A stretch of 64,000 nt of DNA from Planctomycetaceae bacterium UBA2671 (GTDB lineage Bacteria > Planctomycetota > Planctomycetia > Planctomycetales > Planctomycetaceae): contig DEML01000003.1 in assembly GCA_002359185.1 (NCBI GenBank), positions 103,809 to 167,808 on the forward strand. Direction: 5' to 3'. Positions within the stretch are counted from its first letter, which is position 1. Every line of letters starts with the position of its first letter. Shown here one piece after another: positions 55,151-63,840 of the stretch. The notes under the pieces were generated by a model. It was not told the DNA's origin, searched no databases, and saw only the letters and a list, made by a program, of their open reading frames with translations. The position numbers and the translations under genes were made by a program.

Positions 55151-56616
55151 TCCTGGCTGTCGGAACCATATTAAGTCCGCAGGCTGGGTATGTGATGCTC
55201 GGGCTGTTTGGAGTTCTCTGGGTTGCTTTGGGAATCTGGTGGGGCAAGCGTGCGAAATCTTATGATGGTTTTGCCGTTGCGGGTCGCAATGTCGGACTGG
55301 CATTAGGTACTGCAACCGCTGTCGCAACCTGGATCACTTCCAACACGACGATGCTTGCTCCACAGTTTGCGTTGCAGCTTGGTATCTGGGGAGCATTGGC
55401 ATATTCCACGGCTAGTTTTGGACTTTTTGCGTTTGCTCCGATGAGTGGCCGGATTCGTCAATTGATGCCCGAAGGTTATACCGCAGTTGAATTCGTGCGG
55501 AAACGATATGGTCAGATTGCAACCGTGCCATTTTTGCTGATCTCCCTGTTTTATGCGATAACATGGTTAATCTCGATGTCGATGGCAGGCGGCAAATTGT
55601 TGAATGTTCTTTCCGGGATTCCATATCCTGTTGGAATGACGGTGGTTGTTATTGTGTGCGTACTTTACACATTATTTGGTGGAATGTACGCCGTCATTGG
55701 AACCGATTTCATTCAAAGCCTGATCATTCTTGTTGGGCTTGTCGTCGTCTCAGTCGCAGTTCTCACGCAGGTTGATATTGGTGATGTGCACTCGAAGCTG
55801 GAAGTGCAGCGACCGATGCTGCTGGCTGTCTTTTTCCCAGCGGCATTGATGTCGCTGTTTAATAATATGCTGTTTGGTTTTGGAGAGATTTTCCACAGCA
55901 ATGTCTGGTGGAGCAGGGCATTCTCAATGCGTGAAGGTGTCGGACCGAAAGCCTATGCATTGGGCGGGCTTTTGTGGTTACCTGTTCCCATTGTCGCAGG
56001 TTTTTTAGGGTTGGCTGCTCCTGCATTGGGAATTGGCATCAGTCAACCCGATACCGTCGGCCCCCTGGTTGCAGCGACTTTGCTCGGTTCTGCGGGTGCA
56101 TTGCTGGTGTTCGTTGTCATATTCTGTTCATTAGCATCGAGTATTGACAGCCTGCTGGCAGCGACTTCAGACCTGTTAGTCAACGATATTATTGAACCGT
56201 TATCTCCTGGTGAGATGTCGGATACCGCCAAGCGTCGTTGGGCGGCGTTCTCGATTATTGGCCTGGGTCTACTGGCGTGGAGTGTTGCCTTACCGAATGT
56301 CGGCACTTTGGCGACAGTACTGTTTTTTGCGGGGCCGATGGTCGGGAGTTGTATCTGGCCGATTGTTGGGGGATTGTACTCTCGTCGAGCCAGTCCGATT
56401 GCGGCTTCTTTGGCGATGATTCTGGGAACCACTTGTGGCCTTGTTGCATACTTTACGATTGGCTGGTTTGTATCCTCACTCATTGGTGCGGCTGTCTCGG
56501 GAATTGTTTTTGGGATCACGATGTGGATTGCTCCCGATGATTTCGATTTCAAAAAGCTTTCTGCTCCTCCTCCGGAAAGAACGATACCTAAGCCGATTAC
56601 TACGGAGGTGATTTGA
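55147..56616 (+). CDS. sodium:solute symporter (SSS family)
   Basis: The protein has 489 residues with about 12-13 membrane helices. Characteristic SSS regions are VALGIWWGKRAKSYDGFAVA, GRNVGLALGTATAVATWITS, LFGGMYAVIGTDFIQ and an SSIDSLLAATSDLLVND segment near the second sodium site. It probably imports a small organic solute with sodium. The genes around it code for a carbamoyltransferase, an amidotransferase and amidohydrolases, so a ureide, amide or N-rich heterocycle product is a plausible substrate. It is coupled at both ends: overlapping start with the FN3-like gene and TGATG with the microprotein. Confidence 0.9.
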   Translation: MILAVGTILSPQAGYVMLGLFGVLWVALGIWWGKRAKSYDGFAVAGRNVGLALGTATAVATWITSNTTMLAPQFALQLGIWGALAYSTASFGLFAFAPMSGRIRQLMPEGYTAVEFVRKRYGQIATVPFLLISLFYAITWLISMSMAGGKLLNVLSGIPYPVGMTVVVIVCVLYTLFGGMYAVIGTDFIQSLIILVGLVVVSVAVLTQVDIGDVHSKLEVQRPMLLAVFFPAALMSLFNNMLFGFGEIFHSNVWWSRAFSMREGVGPKAYALGGLLWLPVPIVAGFLGLAAPALGIGISQPDTVGPLVAATLLGSAGALLVFVVIFCSLASSIDSLLAATSDLLVNDIIEPLSPGEMSDTAKRRWAAFSIIGLGLLAWSVALPNVGTLATVLFFAGPMVGSCIWPIVGGLYSRRASPIAASLAMILGTTCGLVAYFTIGWFVSSLIGAAVSGIVFGITMWIAPDDFDFKKLSAPPPERTIPKPITTEVI

Positions 56617-56741
56617 TGATATTATTTCCATTGTGGTTTTTGCAGTTGATTGTATTCGGCGGCCTGCTCTTATGTGCTCTGGGAGTGATTGGTCTGTTGA
56701 CGTTTTTTATCATCGATTCCAAGCAAGATAATATCTGGTAG
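56616..56741 (+). CDS. 41-residue membrane microprotein, symporter accessory
   Basis: This frame is shorter than usual gene-finding limits but has strong signals: a near-perfect ribosome-binding site (GGAGGTGA, 4 bases before the ATG spacing TTTG) and a start overlapping the symporter stop as TGATG. The peptide starts MILFPLWFLQLIVFGGLLL, contains one transmembrane helix and ends FFIIDSKQDNIW. Small accessory proteins are known beside SSS-type symporters, and this fits that pattern. The next gene starts 4 bases later. Confidence 0.8.
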   Translation: MILFPLWFLQLIVFGGLLLCALGVIGLLTFFIIDSKQDNIW

Positions 56742-56745
56742 TACA

Positions 56746-57828
56746 ATGAAGCGTCTGTCCGAAGATCAAATCTCACGAGCCCTGACCAATTTTGCATCCA
56801 ATTCGAAAGGCTGCAAGTTGCGTCCGCAGGAACTGCTTGATTTTTCAAATGGAATCATTGATCGAGAAGCACTCGACTCGCTGGCGGGCCAATCGATATT
56901 GAACCCCCGTCAGTTCGATCGCCGTACCGTTGTTGCAATCGCCCAACTGGCGGCTTTGCTGGAATCGCGAAATGTAGAGATGGATAAACCACTCGATGGC
57001 AAGATCGCCATCACAGCGTTTTTCGAAGCCAGTACCAGAACCCGCCTTTCTTTTGAAAGTGCAGTCCAGCGATTAGACGGCAAGGTTCTTTCCGTCCCCG
57101 ATGGTCAGGTGACTGGCGTCGCCAAGGGGGAATCGCTGGCTGATATCGGTGAGATGTTCAACACTTATGGTGATATCGTCATCATGAGGCATCCCGCCAC
57201 TGATTGCATTGAAGAAATTCAACGAAACTTGCAACGACCTTTGATTAACGCAGGGAATGGATCGGGACATCATCCGACGCAGGCTCTGATTGACTGGTAC
57301 ACGTTGCTGAAATGGCGACCGGAACTTTGTCAGGATGATTGTCCGGAAGATCGAAAGGTGCATCTTGGCATTATTGGAACGCCTGGTTCGATGCGAGCGG
57401 TGAAAAGTTTTCTGAGACTTTCTCTGATGTTCACGGGAGCCGTCAAGAAGATCACGCTCATCTCGGAAATGGCCGATCCTGTCGGACTCGATTTGACAGA
57501 ACCGATTGAGGAATCTCCCATTCCAATTGATGTCACTAATGATGTTCAAGCCGTGTTACCGGATCTTGATGTCATCTATGTGAATTCGATTGCCTTCCTG
57601 GGAGACAGTTACCGGAATCTGGACAGTCGATCCAAGTTGCAGGAGAACAGTCCTCTTAAAAAGGACGCCGTGATTATGCATCCTCTGGCCAGGAATGATG
57701 AGTTGCCCGAATGTTTCGATGAAACAGATCACAATTTGTATTTTGCTCAGGCAGCGGGCGCTGTGTTTGTCAGACAAGCATTATTAATAGCCGTGTTGAA
57801 TCGCCTGGATCGTTTGAGCGGCGTTTAA
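56746..57828 (+). CDS. aspartate/ornithine carbamoyltransferase family protein
   Basis: The protein has 360 residues, longer than standard PyrB (about 310) because of an N-terminal extension of about 50. The carbamoyl-phosphate binding motif is FEASTRTRLSF (STRTR), followed by GHHPTQALIDWYTLL (HPTQ), IIGTPGSMRAVKS, an altered amino-acid binding region, and HPLARNDELPECFDETDHN and YFAQAAGAVFVRQALL. In a carbamoyltransferase with the usual biosynthetic role one expects pyrimidine or arginine genes nearby; here it is with a symporter, an asparagine synthetase and amidohydrolases, so a different acceptor is likely. Confidence 0.88.
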   Translation: MKRLSEDQISRALTNFASNSKGCKLRPQELLDFSNGIIDREALDSLAGQSILNPRQFDRRTVVAIAQLAALLESRNVEMDKPLDGKIAITAFFEASTRTRLSFESAVQRLDGKVLSVPDGQVTGVAKGESLADIGEMFNTYGDIVIMRHPATDCIEEIQRNLQRPLINAGNGSGHHPTQALIDWYTLLKWRPELCQDDCPEDRKVHLGIIGTPGSMRAVKSFLRLSLMFTGAVKKITLISEMADPVGLDLTEPIEESPIPIDVTNDVQAVLPDLDVIYVNSIAFLGDSYRNLDSRSKLQENSPLKKDAVIMHPLARNDELPECFDETDHNLYFAQAAGAVFVRQALLIAVLNRLDRLSGV

Positions 57829-57915
57829 CAAAATTGTGACTATTGATTTTCGCATCTCTTACTCAAACGAATGTACTGTATTGAATTCAGCTAAAGAAAA
57901 TAAACAGGTTAAGTT

Positions 57916-59835
57916 ATGTGTGGTATCTCCGGATTTTGGAATCCTTCTCGAACCAACGAACGCGAACTGCGATTTACACTGGATCGTATGCTCGATGTTC
58001 TTGATCACCGTGGTCCGGATGATCGGGGGAGTCGACTGTATGTGGATCAGGGTCTTGCGATAGGTCATACGCGACTGTCTATTATTGGTTTGGATCATGG
58101 TCATCAGCCGATTGAAACGAACGATGGCGATTATGCCGTGACCGTCAATGGCGAGTTGTACAATTACAAACGGATCCGAACTCAACTCGGGTGTCAAAAT
58201 CTCTCGACAAGTGGAAAAAGTGACAGTGCGATTGCTCTTCCGTTGTACTTGCGTAATGGATTGTCTTTTGTCGAACATCTGCGGGGTGAATTTGCTGTTG
58301 TTTTATATGACAACAAAAAGAAACAACTGATCCTGGTTCGCGATCGTTTCGGCATCAAGCCCTTGTATTATGCAATGAACGACAACGGCATTGTCTGGGG
58401 CTCAGAAGTCAAATCGATATTGAAACATCCCGATATCGATCCGCAACTCTGCCCGAAGGCGGCTTTGCATCAGATGATGCAGGTGATGGTTCCCGGATCG
58501 ACTTCTTTCCAGGGTGTCGAAGCCTTGAAGCCGGGGCATATGCTGATTGTCAGTCTGCAAGATGGACGTCTGGAAGCCCGCACGAAACGCTGGTGGGATT
58601 TTGTATTCCCGGAGTCTCACGAAGAAAACGCCGATCCTGAAGAATACGTTCAGGGAGTTCAGGATCGTTTAATCGATGCCGTTGCGACGCGACTTGAGGC
58701 AGATGTTCCCGTGGGATGCTATCTTTCCGGTGGTATCGACAGTTGTTCGATTCTTGGTCTGGCGACGACATTACAGCAATCTCCCGTCAAAGCGTTTACG
58801 ATTGCTTTCGATAGCGATGAATACGATGAATCGAACATCGCCAAACTGATGGCGGAGCGAACCGGAGCCGAGCAGGAACTTTTGCGTTTGACGGAAAAAG
58901 AACTCTACGGCCCGGCTTTTGAACGGGCTACCTGGCATGCTGAAAGAACTTTCTATAACACATTAGCAGTCGCGAAATGGCATATGAGCCGACGTGTGCG
59001 GGCCTGCAATTATAAAGCTGTGATTACGGGGGAAGGCTCTGACGAATTATTTGGCGGCTATCCTTTCTTCAAGCGTGACTGGCTCGGACGCGACGATGAA
59101 GGGGGAATTTTTGCCGGAGCGATTCTTTCAGAAGAAGATTTGCAACATCCAGCCTGGCAGGATTTGTGTGGGTTCACTCCCTCCTGGATGCAACCCTGGA
59201 TGCTGACCCTGAAGCGATTCCAGCCGATTCTCTCCAACACGATGCAGGATCTGTTTGAAGAATACGATCCTGTCGGCGAAGTCGCTGCGGCTATCGATCC
59301 TGCTCAGGTTCGCGGACGGCATCGACTCGATATTTCGCAGTACACCTGGAGTAAAACGATGCTCGAAGGTCAGATTTTGACCTGGGGTGGCGACCGGATG
59401 GATATGGCCAACAGTATGGAAGCCCGTCCTGCATTTTTGGATCATCATGTGGCTGAGTATGCGGTGACAATTCCGCCAGATGTGAGAATTCGCGATGGGA
59501 TTGAAAAATGGGTGTTGCGAGAAGCCATGGTCAATGTGCTGCCGAAGGAACTCTACGAGCGAAAAAAATTCGCCTTCATGGCTCCGCCTGCTCATACCGA
59601 TCCCGTCAAACGCAATGCGGTCCAGGAGATGATCAATCACTGGCTGACACCAGAACGCGTTCGCGAAGTCGGCTTCTTCGATTATGATCGCTTGATTCAG
59701 TTCGTTGATCAATCCTGGAACGAAACCGACAGCACGGTGGCTCGCCGAAACGATATCGTTCTCAATCACACATTGCAGTTGCACATGCTGCATGGGCAGT
59801 ATGTCGAGGGAGTCCCATTGCCAGTGGTCGATTAA
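57916..59835 (+). CDS. asnB: asparagine synthetase-type amidotransferase (AsnB)
   Basis: The protein has 639 residues. Met-Cys at the start (MCGISGFW) leaves Cys as the glutaminase nucleophile. The glutaminase domain occupies about 1-220 (LDHRGPDDRGSRLYV, AVTVNGELYNYKRIRTQL). The synthetase domain follows, with the ATP-pyrophosphatase motif YLSGGIDSCSILG and AVITGEGSDELFGGYPFF. The C-terminal part (KKFAFMAPPAHTDP) is typical of AsnB-like amidotransferases, including NAGGN synthesis enzymes and antibiotic pathway members. In this operon the acceptor acid need not be aspartate. Confidence 0.88.
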   Translation: MCGISGFWNPSRTNERELRFTLDRMLDVLDHRGPDDRGSRLYVDQGLAIGHTRLSIIGLDHGHQPIETNDGDYAVTVNGELYNYKRIRTQLGCQNLSTSGKSDSAIALPLYLRNGLSFVEHLRGEFAVVLYDNKKKQLILVRDRFGIKPLYYAMNDNGIVWGSEVKSILKHPDIDPQLCPKAALHQMMQVMVPGSTSFQGVEALKPGHMLIVSLQDGRLEARTKRWWDFVFPESHEENADPEEYVQGVQDRLIDAVATRLEADVPVGCYLSGGIDSCSILGLATTLQQSPVKAFTIAFDSDEYDESNIAKLMAERTGAEQELLRLTEKELYGPAFERATWHAERTFYNTLAVAKWHMSRRVRACNYKAVITGEGSDELFGGYPFFKRDWLGRDDEGGIFAGAILSEEDLQHPAWQDLCGFTPSWMQPWMLTLKRFQPILSNTMQDLFEEYDPVGEVAAAIDPAQVRGRHRLDISQYTWSKTMLEGQILTWGGDRMDMANSMEARPAFLDHHVAEYAVTIPPDVRIRDGIEKWVLREAMVNVLPKELYERKKFAFMAPPAHTDPVKRNAVQEMINHWLTPERVREVGFFDYDRLIQFVDQSWNETDSTVARRNDIVLNHTLQLHMLHGQYVEGVPLPVVD

Positions 59836-59871
59836 AGATGATAAAGTCAAGTCAGATAGAGGTGCATTTTG

Positions 59872-61137
59872 ATGCCGGAATCGACAGTAACAACTCCAAC
59901 CGATTTACGAATTGATCTTCAACGGATCAAGGAAGACATTCTTGCTCTTTCAGAAATCGGCAAAGATGATGAAGACCGCGGTATTTATCGGATGGCCTTT
60001 ACCGATGCCGATATGCGGGGCAAACGCTGGCTGATTGATCGTATCGAGCAAGCCGGTTTGAAATCCAATGTGGATGGAGCGGCGAATATCTCGGGGATCT
60101 TTGCTGGTAAAACGGAGAAGCCTCGAGTGCTCGTTGGCTCACATATTGATACCGTCCCTTGTGCAGGGGCTCTGGATGGAACATTGGGAGTCGTCGTTGG
60201 ACTGGAGTGCCTGCGCCGTCTTGTTGAGGCGGGTGTTGAAACCGAACGAACCCTTGAATTGATTGCCTTCAGCGATGAAGAAGGTCGCTTTGGCGGAATG
60301 TTCGGCTCCCAATCGGTTTGTGGATACATCACCCCGGATTCCCTGGCGACGATGACCGATCTGGATGGCATTCTGCTACAGGAAGAGATGCGACGACAAG
60401 GTTACGATCCTCTGGAAGCACTCGATGCGGCTCGCGATCCTGACTCGATCCGCAGTTATCTCGAATTGCATATTGAACAGGGACCGGTGCTTGATCGTAT
60501 GCACAAATCTGTTGGCATTGTCGATGAGATTACTGGACTATTTACCTGGTCGGTCTGGCTGAGAGGCGAGGCGAATCATGCCGGCACGACACCGATGGAC
60601 ATGCGAAACGATGCCTTCATGGGACTGGCGGATTTTGCTCATGAAGTGCCTCGAATCCTGGAAGAAAATGGCAGCGAACGCAGTCGTGCGACAATCGGCA
60701 AAGCCCAGATTCTCCCCGGAGCGGCGAATACCGTGCCGGGAATTGTTGAGTTCTCGCTCGATGTGCGAGATACCTCCGAAGAGTTTCTTGATGATTTGTC
60801 GACCGCATTTCGAAAAGCTCTTTCTGCGATCGCGAGACGTCGAAATCTGAAATTCGACTTCGAGCAGAAGAGTTATCTGCAACCGGTCGCCTGTAGTGGT
60901 GAGATTGTCGAACAGTTGAAGACACAAGCGAAAGCTTTAAATCTGGAATATCATCAAATGCCCAGCGGAGCCGCCCACGATGCTCAGATTATGGGGCGAA
61001 TGGTGCCAGTCGGTATGATTTTCGTCCCCAGTAAAAATGGGAAAAGCCACTCTCCAGCCGAATGGACTGCCTGGTCAGATATTGAAGCCGGAGCCAATGT
61101 GATGTTACAAACACTGTTGCATCTGGCACAAAACTAA
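59872..61137 (+). CDS. Zn-dependent amidohydrolase, allantoate amidohydrolase/carbamoylase family
   Basis: The protein has 421 residues; GAGGTG lies 8 bases before the ATG at 59872. Metal ligands of the AllC/hydantoinase-carbamoylase M20 subfamily: GSHIDTVPCAGALDGTLG (His and Asp), FSDEEGRFGGMFGS (Glu-Glu), LELHIEQGPVLDR (His) and GAAHDAQIMGRMVP (His). The enzyme removes the carbamoyl or amidino N-terminal group from ureide or N-carbamoyl-amino acids. It is not a general peptidase. It follows asnB by 36 bases. Confidence 0.9.
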   Translation: MPESTVTTPTDLRIDLQRIKEDILALSEIGKDDEDRGIYRMAFTDADMRGKRWLIDRIEQAGLKSNVDGAANISGIFAGKTEKPRVLVGSHIDTVPCAGALDGTLGVVVGLECLRRLVEAGVETERTLELIAFSDEEGRFGGMFGSQSVCGYITPDSLATMTDLDGILLQEEMRRQGYDPLEALDAARDPDSIRSYLELHIEQGPVLDRMHKSVGIVDEITGLFTWSVWLRGEANHAGTTPMDMRNDAFMGLADFAHEVPRILEENGSERSRATIGKAQILPGAANTVPGIVEFSLDVRDTSEEFLDDLSTAFRKALSAIARRRNLKFDFEQKSYLQPVACSGEIVEQLKTQAKALNLEYHQMPSGAAHDAQIMGRMVPVGMIFVPSKNGKSHSPAEWTAWSDIEAGANVMLQTLLHLAQN

Positions 61138-61197
61138 TAGAAACGATATGAGTATCAGGTAAATAATACTGATAAATCTGGAAAGTGACTCCAGGAG

Positions 61198-61281
61198 GGT
61201 GGCGGGGGCGCTCTCGAAGAGAAGCCCCCGAAGCATAGAACTTCCGGGGGCTTCCGCTTTCGCGGAGCGCTCCCGCCACCC
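61198..61281. repeat. 84-bp GC-rich palindromic repeat, long copy
   Basis: GGGTGGCGGG at the left pairs with CCCGCCACCC at the right end, with inner GGGGGCGCTCTC / GAGCGCTCCC-like and GAAGCCCCCG / CGGGGGCTTC helices. The part from GGGGGCGCT to GAAGCCCCC matches the element at 14026-14073. It lies in the 210-base gap between the last two operon genes, so it may also affect the transcript. Confidence 0.7.
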
Positions 61282-61347
61282 CGAATCGATTTTGTACTAA
61301 AAGAACGCTCAAACCCTCGGCAATTACGCCGGTATGAAAATAGAACT

Positions 61348-62139
61348 ATGACTAACGGAAATCCTCTGCCTGATAACACCCCCGAGCACATCGATCCCCT
61401 CAGAGATGTCTATCACGAATCGTTCATCGACAACCCGGCTCACAGCGATTTTCTCGTTAACCGACACACGGCTCTCTTGTGCATCGACTTGCAGTATCTG
61501 GATGCCGCTCCGGACCATGGTGTTTTTCGAGATGCTGCCACGGCGGGCATTCCTTCTCAGGAATATGCTTATTACTTTGAACGACTCTCTTCGATGGTGC
61601 TTCCGAATGTGCACAAACTTCAGGAGTCGTTTCGGGCGCATAATCTGGAAGTGATTCATACGCGCATTCAATCGCTGACTCGGAATGGACGTGATCGCAG
61701 TAAAGGACATAAGCGACTCAATTTGCTCGCGCCTCCGGGATCGCGCGATGCCGATTTCATTGAAGCGGTGGCCCCGGATGAATTTCGTGATGAGATCGTG
61801 ATCAACAAAACCGCCAGCGGTGTGTTTTCCTCAACGAATCTGCACTATGTGCTCAAGAATATGGGAATTGAATCGTTATTCATCGTCGGTGTTTACACGA
61901 ATGAATGTGTCGAAACGACAGTCCGTGATGCTTGCGATCTGGGTTATCTGGTCACCCTGGTTGATGATTGTTGTGCGACTGTTACTCCAGAACTGCATGA
62001 AGCTTCGCTGGCAACGTTGCGAGATCGTTACGCCAGAATTATGACAATTGCAGAAGCGACAGCGACAATCAATCAGCTTGTCCCGCTCAAAAATAATAAA
62101 GAGAGTCCTTCGCCAATAATCAAAAGCCAGGGAGTTTAA
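61348..62139 (+). CDS. isochorismatase-family cysteine hydrolase
   Basis: The protein has 263 residues. The catalytic triad is visible: Asp in LLCIDLQYLDA, Lys in INKTASGVFSSTNLHYVL and Cys in GVYTNECVETTVRDACDLGY. The cis-peptide region GVYTNE is typical. Homologues include N-carbamoylsarcosine amidohydrolase, ureidoacrylate hydrolase (RutB) and biuret/oxamate-type hydrolases, so hydrolysis of a carbamoyl amide to release ammonia and carbon dioxide is likely. It is the last gene in the carbamoyl/amide operon, separated from it by a palindromic repeat. Confidence 0.88.
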   Translation: MTNGNPLPDNTPEHIDPLRDVYHESFIDNPAHSDFLVNRHTALLCIDLQYLDAAPDHGVFRDAATAGIPSQEYAYYFERLSSMVLPNVHKLQESFRAHNLEVIHTRIQSLTRNGRDRSKGHKRLNLLAPPGSRDADFIEAVAPDEFRDEIVINKTASGVFSSTNLHYVLKNMGIESLFIVGVYTNECVETTVRDACDLGYLVTLVDDCCATVTPELHEASLATLRDRYARIMTIAEATATINQLVPLKNNKESPSPIIKSQGV

Positions 62140-62149
62140 TTCGCTAACT

Positions 62150-63268
62150 TTAATCGTGCTGGTTAATCTTTGCGGGATCCAGCACGACGTGTTTCACACT
62201 TTGTCGCATCCACGTATACGTGATATGCACAAGACCGTCGCGAGTCTGGATTACTGCCGGGTAGGAAAATTCTCCGCGTTCTTTTTCCAATGTCAGCACG
62301 GGTGTCCAATTTTTTCCATTTTGTGAGATCGCTACATTGAGCATAGTCCGACCAGCTGGGAAGTCGCCCCGTTTTTGTGTGTGATTATAAACCAGAAGTT
62401 GACGCCCATCGGCCAGAGTGACGGCATCGGTTCCCGAATTGGGATTTGGAAGTTCAGTCGCTGTCACAGGCCCCCAGGTTTTACCATTATCATCAGACCA
62501 ACTCTGGACAATCATACCTTCCTGACTCCGGCAGAGCACCTGCATTCGCTGTTCGGGATATGTCAAAATACTCGGCTGAATGGCATTGTACTTAGATGCA
62601 TCGTGAATAGGACCAATCACTTCCCACGTCTTACCCAGATCCTTCGTCAATTCAAAATGGACCTTCCAGCCTTCGTTCTCTGTACTGGAAGGACACAGGA
62701 TATCGCCATTGGCGAGTTGAATCGGCTTGTTCTTAACTGGGCCGAGTAAATTCTGATTCTCTTTCGGTAAAGCCGAATTCGTCCCCAAGCGTCGCGGTTT
62801 GGTCCATGTGCGACCTTCATCACTGGATGTGATGAGCATGCCCCACCATTGTCGGGGATCCAGTCCAACTTTATAGAACAGCATCAAAGGTCCGTCTTTG
62901 GGTTGAAACAAAACTGGATTCCAGCAGGCATATTCCTGCTTTTCGCCTTCAGAACCATCGACCACTTCCACCGGAGTGGACCAGCCCTGGCCATCGTTTC
63001 GAGAAACCCAGATGCCGACATCGGGATTCTTCTCATGCTCACCACCGAACCAGGCCGCGACTAAACCATTTGAAGTTTCCACAATTGTCGATGCGTGACA
63101 CTGGGGTGTCTGTCGACCTTCCAGTGGGAAGATCAATTCACCACTGAGATATGCTCCTTGACCTGGCTGAGAAACTGGAGGACTTTCTACATCCCCTGCA
63201 TTCACTAATTTGGAATCGATCATTGTCCAATGAATGAGAAGTGTTGTGGAGAGCAGGAATTTGATCAT
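62150..63268 (-). CDS. secreted sialidase-like BNR-repeat protein
   Basis: The protein has 372 residues; the start at 63268 gives a signal peptide (MIKFLLSTTLLIHWTMIDS). Asp-box/BNR repeats are visible: SRNDGQGWSTP, SSDEGRTWTKP, TKDLGKTWEV and SDDNGKTWGP. The Arg triad and other catalytic residues of true sialidases cannot be mapped with certainty, but PLEGRQTPQCHASTIVE and VVAAWFGG-type strand patterns match the exo-alpha-sialidase-like fold. It probably acts on or binds polysaccharide. It converges with the isochorismatase gene. Confidence 0.83.
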   Translation of the reverse strand: MIKFLLSTTLLIHWTMIDSKLVNAGDVESPPVSQPGQGAYLSGELIFPLEGRQTPQCHASTIVETSNGLVAAWFGGEHEKNPDVGIWVSRNDGQGWSTPVEVVDGSEGEKQEYACWNPVLFQPKDGPLMLFYKVGLDPRQWWGMLITSSDEGRTWTKPRRLGTNSALPKENQNLLGPVKNKPIQLANGDILCPSSTENEGWKVHFELTKDLGKTWEVIGPIHDASKYNAIQPSILTYPEQRMQVLCRSQEGMIVQSWSDDNGKTWGPVTATELPNPNSGTDAVTLADGRQLLVYNHTQKRGDFPAGRTMLNVAISQNGKNWTPVLTLEKERGEFSYPAVIQTRDGLVHITYTWMRQSVKHVVLDPAKINQHD

Positions 63269-63368
63269 CTTGAAAATCTCGACTGCAGATGTGGTTAGCA
63301 AGTCAGTTATAGCAACTTCCCACAGCATAAGCGGGGAATGATGAATTCATCAAGCGATCGAGTGAAGC

Positions 63369-63429
63369 AAAAAGAAAATCCCAGAAATCGGCATCCTATA
63401 CAATTGTAGAAATACCGACTCTGGGATTT
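63369..63429 (-). terminator. terminator of the ribosome hibernation factor gene
   Basis: On the minus strand the right part AAATCCCAGA pairs with TCTGGGATT (63385-63377), aided by an inner GTCGGTAT / ATGCCGAT helix, and is followed by TTTTCTTTTT. It lies about 60 bases beyond the hibernation factor stop codon, within the 218-base gap before the sialidase start. Confidence 0.7.
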
Positions 63430-63486
63430 ATGATAAGTTCACTGACGAGTAGTCAACTCGAGTGACGTATTAAATGGATAAGTCGA

Positions 63487-63840
63487 TTACACTTCAGCAA
63501 CTTCCAGTTTCGCCTGACGGCCTTCCTGAAATTTTCGTCGATTCTGTTTAACATCGACTGTCCGGGCGACCGCGCGAGCCGCGCGAATCAAACCTTGATA
63601 CAAAGCTTTACCAACTTTATCGGAAGTTTCATGAATGATCACATCAGGATGATCATGCAGATGCACTTCAACAATGCACTCGGTATCCACGCCTTTCCTG
63701 GGGCCGTTGTGATCTTTGAATGCAATTTTGACATCCTCGATTACTTCCTCAAAACGTTCCAGACGGGATTGAGCACGTTGCTCGGCAGTCTCACGAATCA
63801 AGACGGGCAAGTCACAGTCGATTACGCAATCGATCTTCAT
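63487..63840 (-). CDS. ribosome hibernation factor (HPF/RaiA-like)
   Basis: The protein has 117 residues. The start at 63840 (MKIDCVIDCD) has AAAGGAA upstream. AEQRAQSRLERFEEVIEDVK and EVHLHDHPDVIIHETSDKVG match the short HPF/RaiA (S30AE) fold, which binds the 30S subunit and blocks translation in non-growing cells. The basic tail (RTVDVKQNRRKFQEGRQAKL) would contact rRNA. It lacks the C-terminal dimerisation domain of long HPFs. Confidence 0.85.
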   Translation of the reverse strand: MKIDCVIDCDLPVLIRETAEQRAQSRLERFEEVIEDVKIAFKDHNGPRKGVDTECIVEVHLHDHPDVIIHETSDKVGKALYQGLIRAARAVARTVDVKQNRRKFQEGRQAKLEVAEV

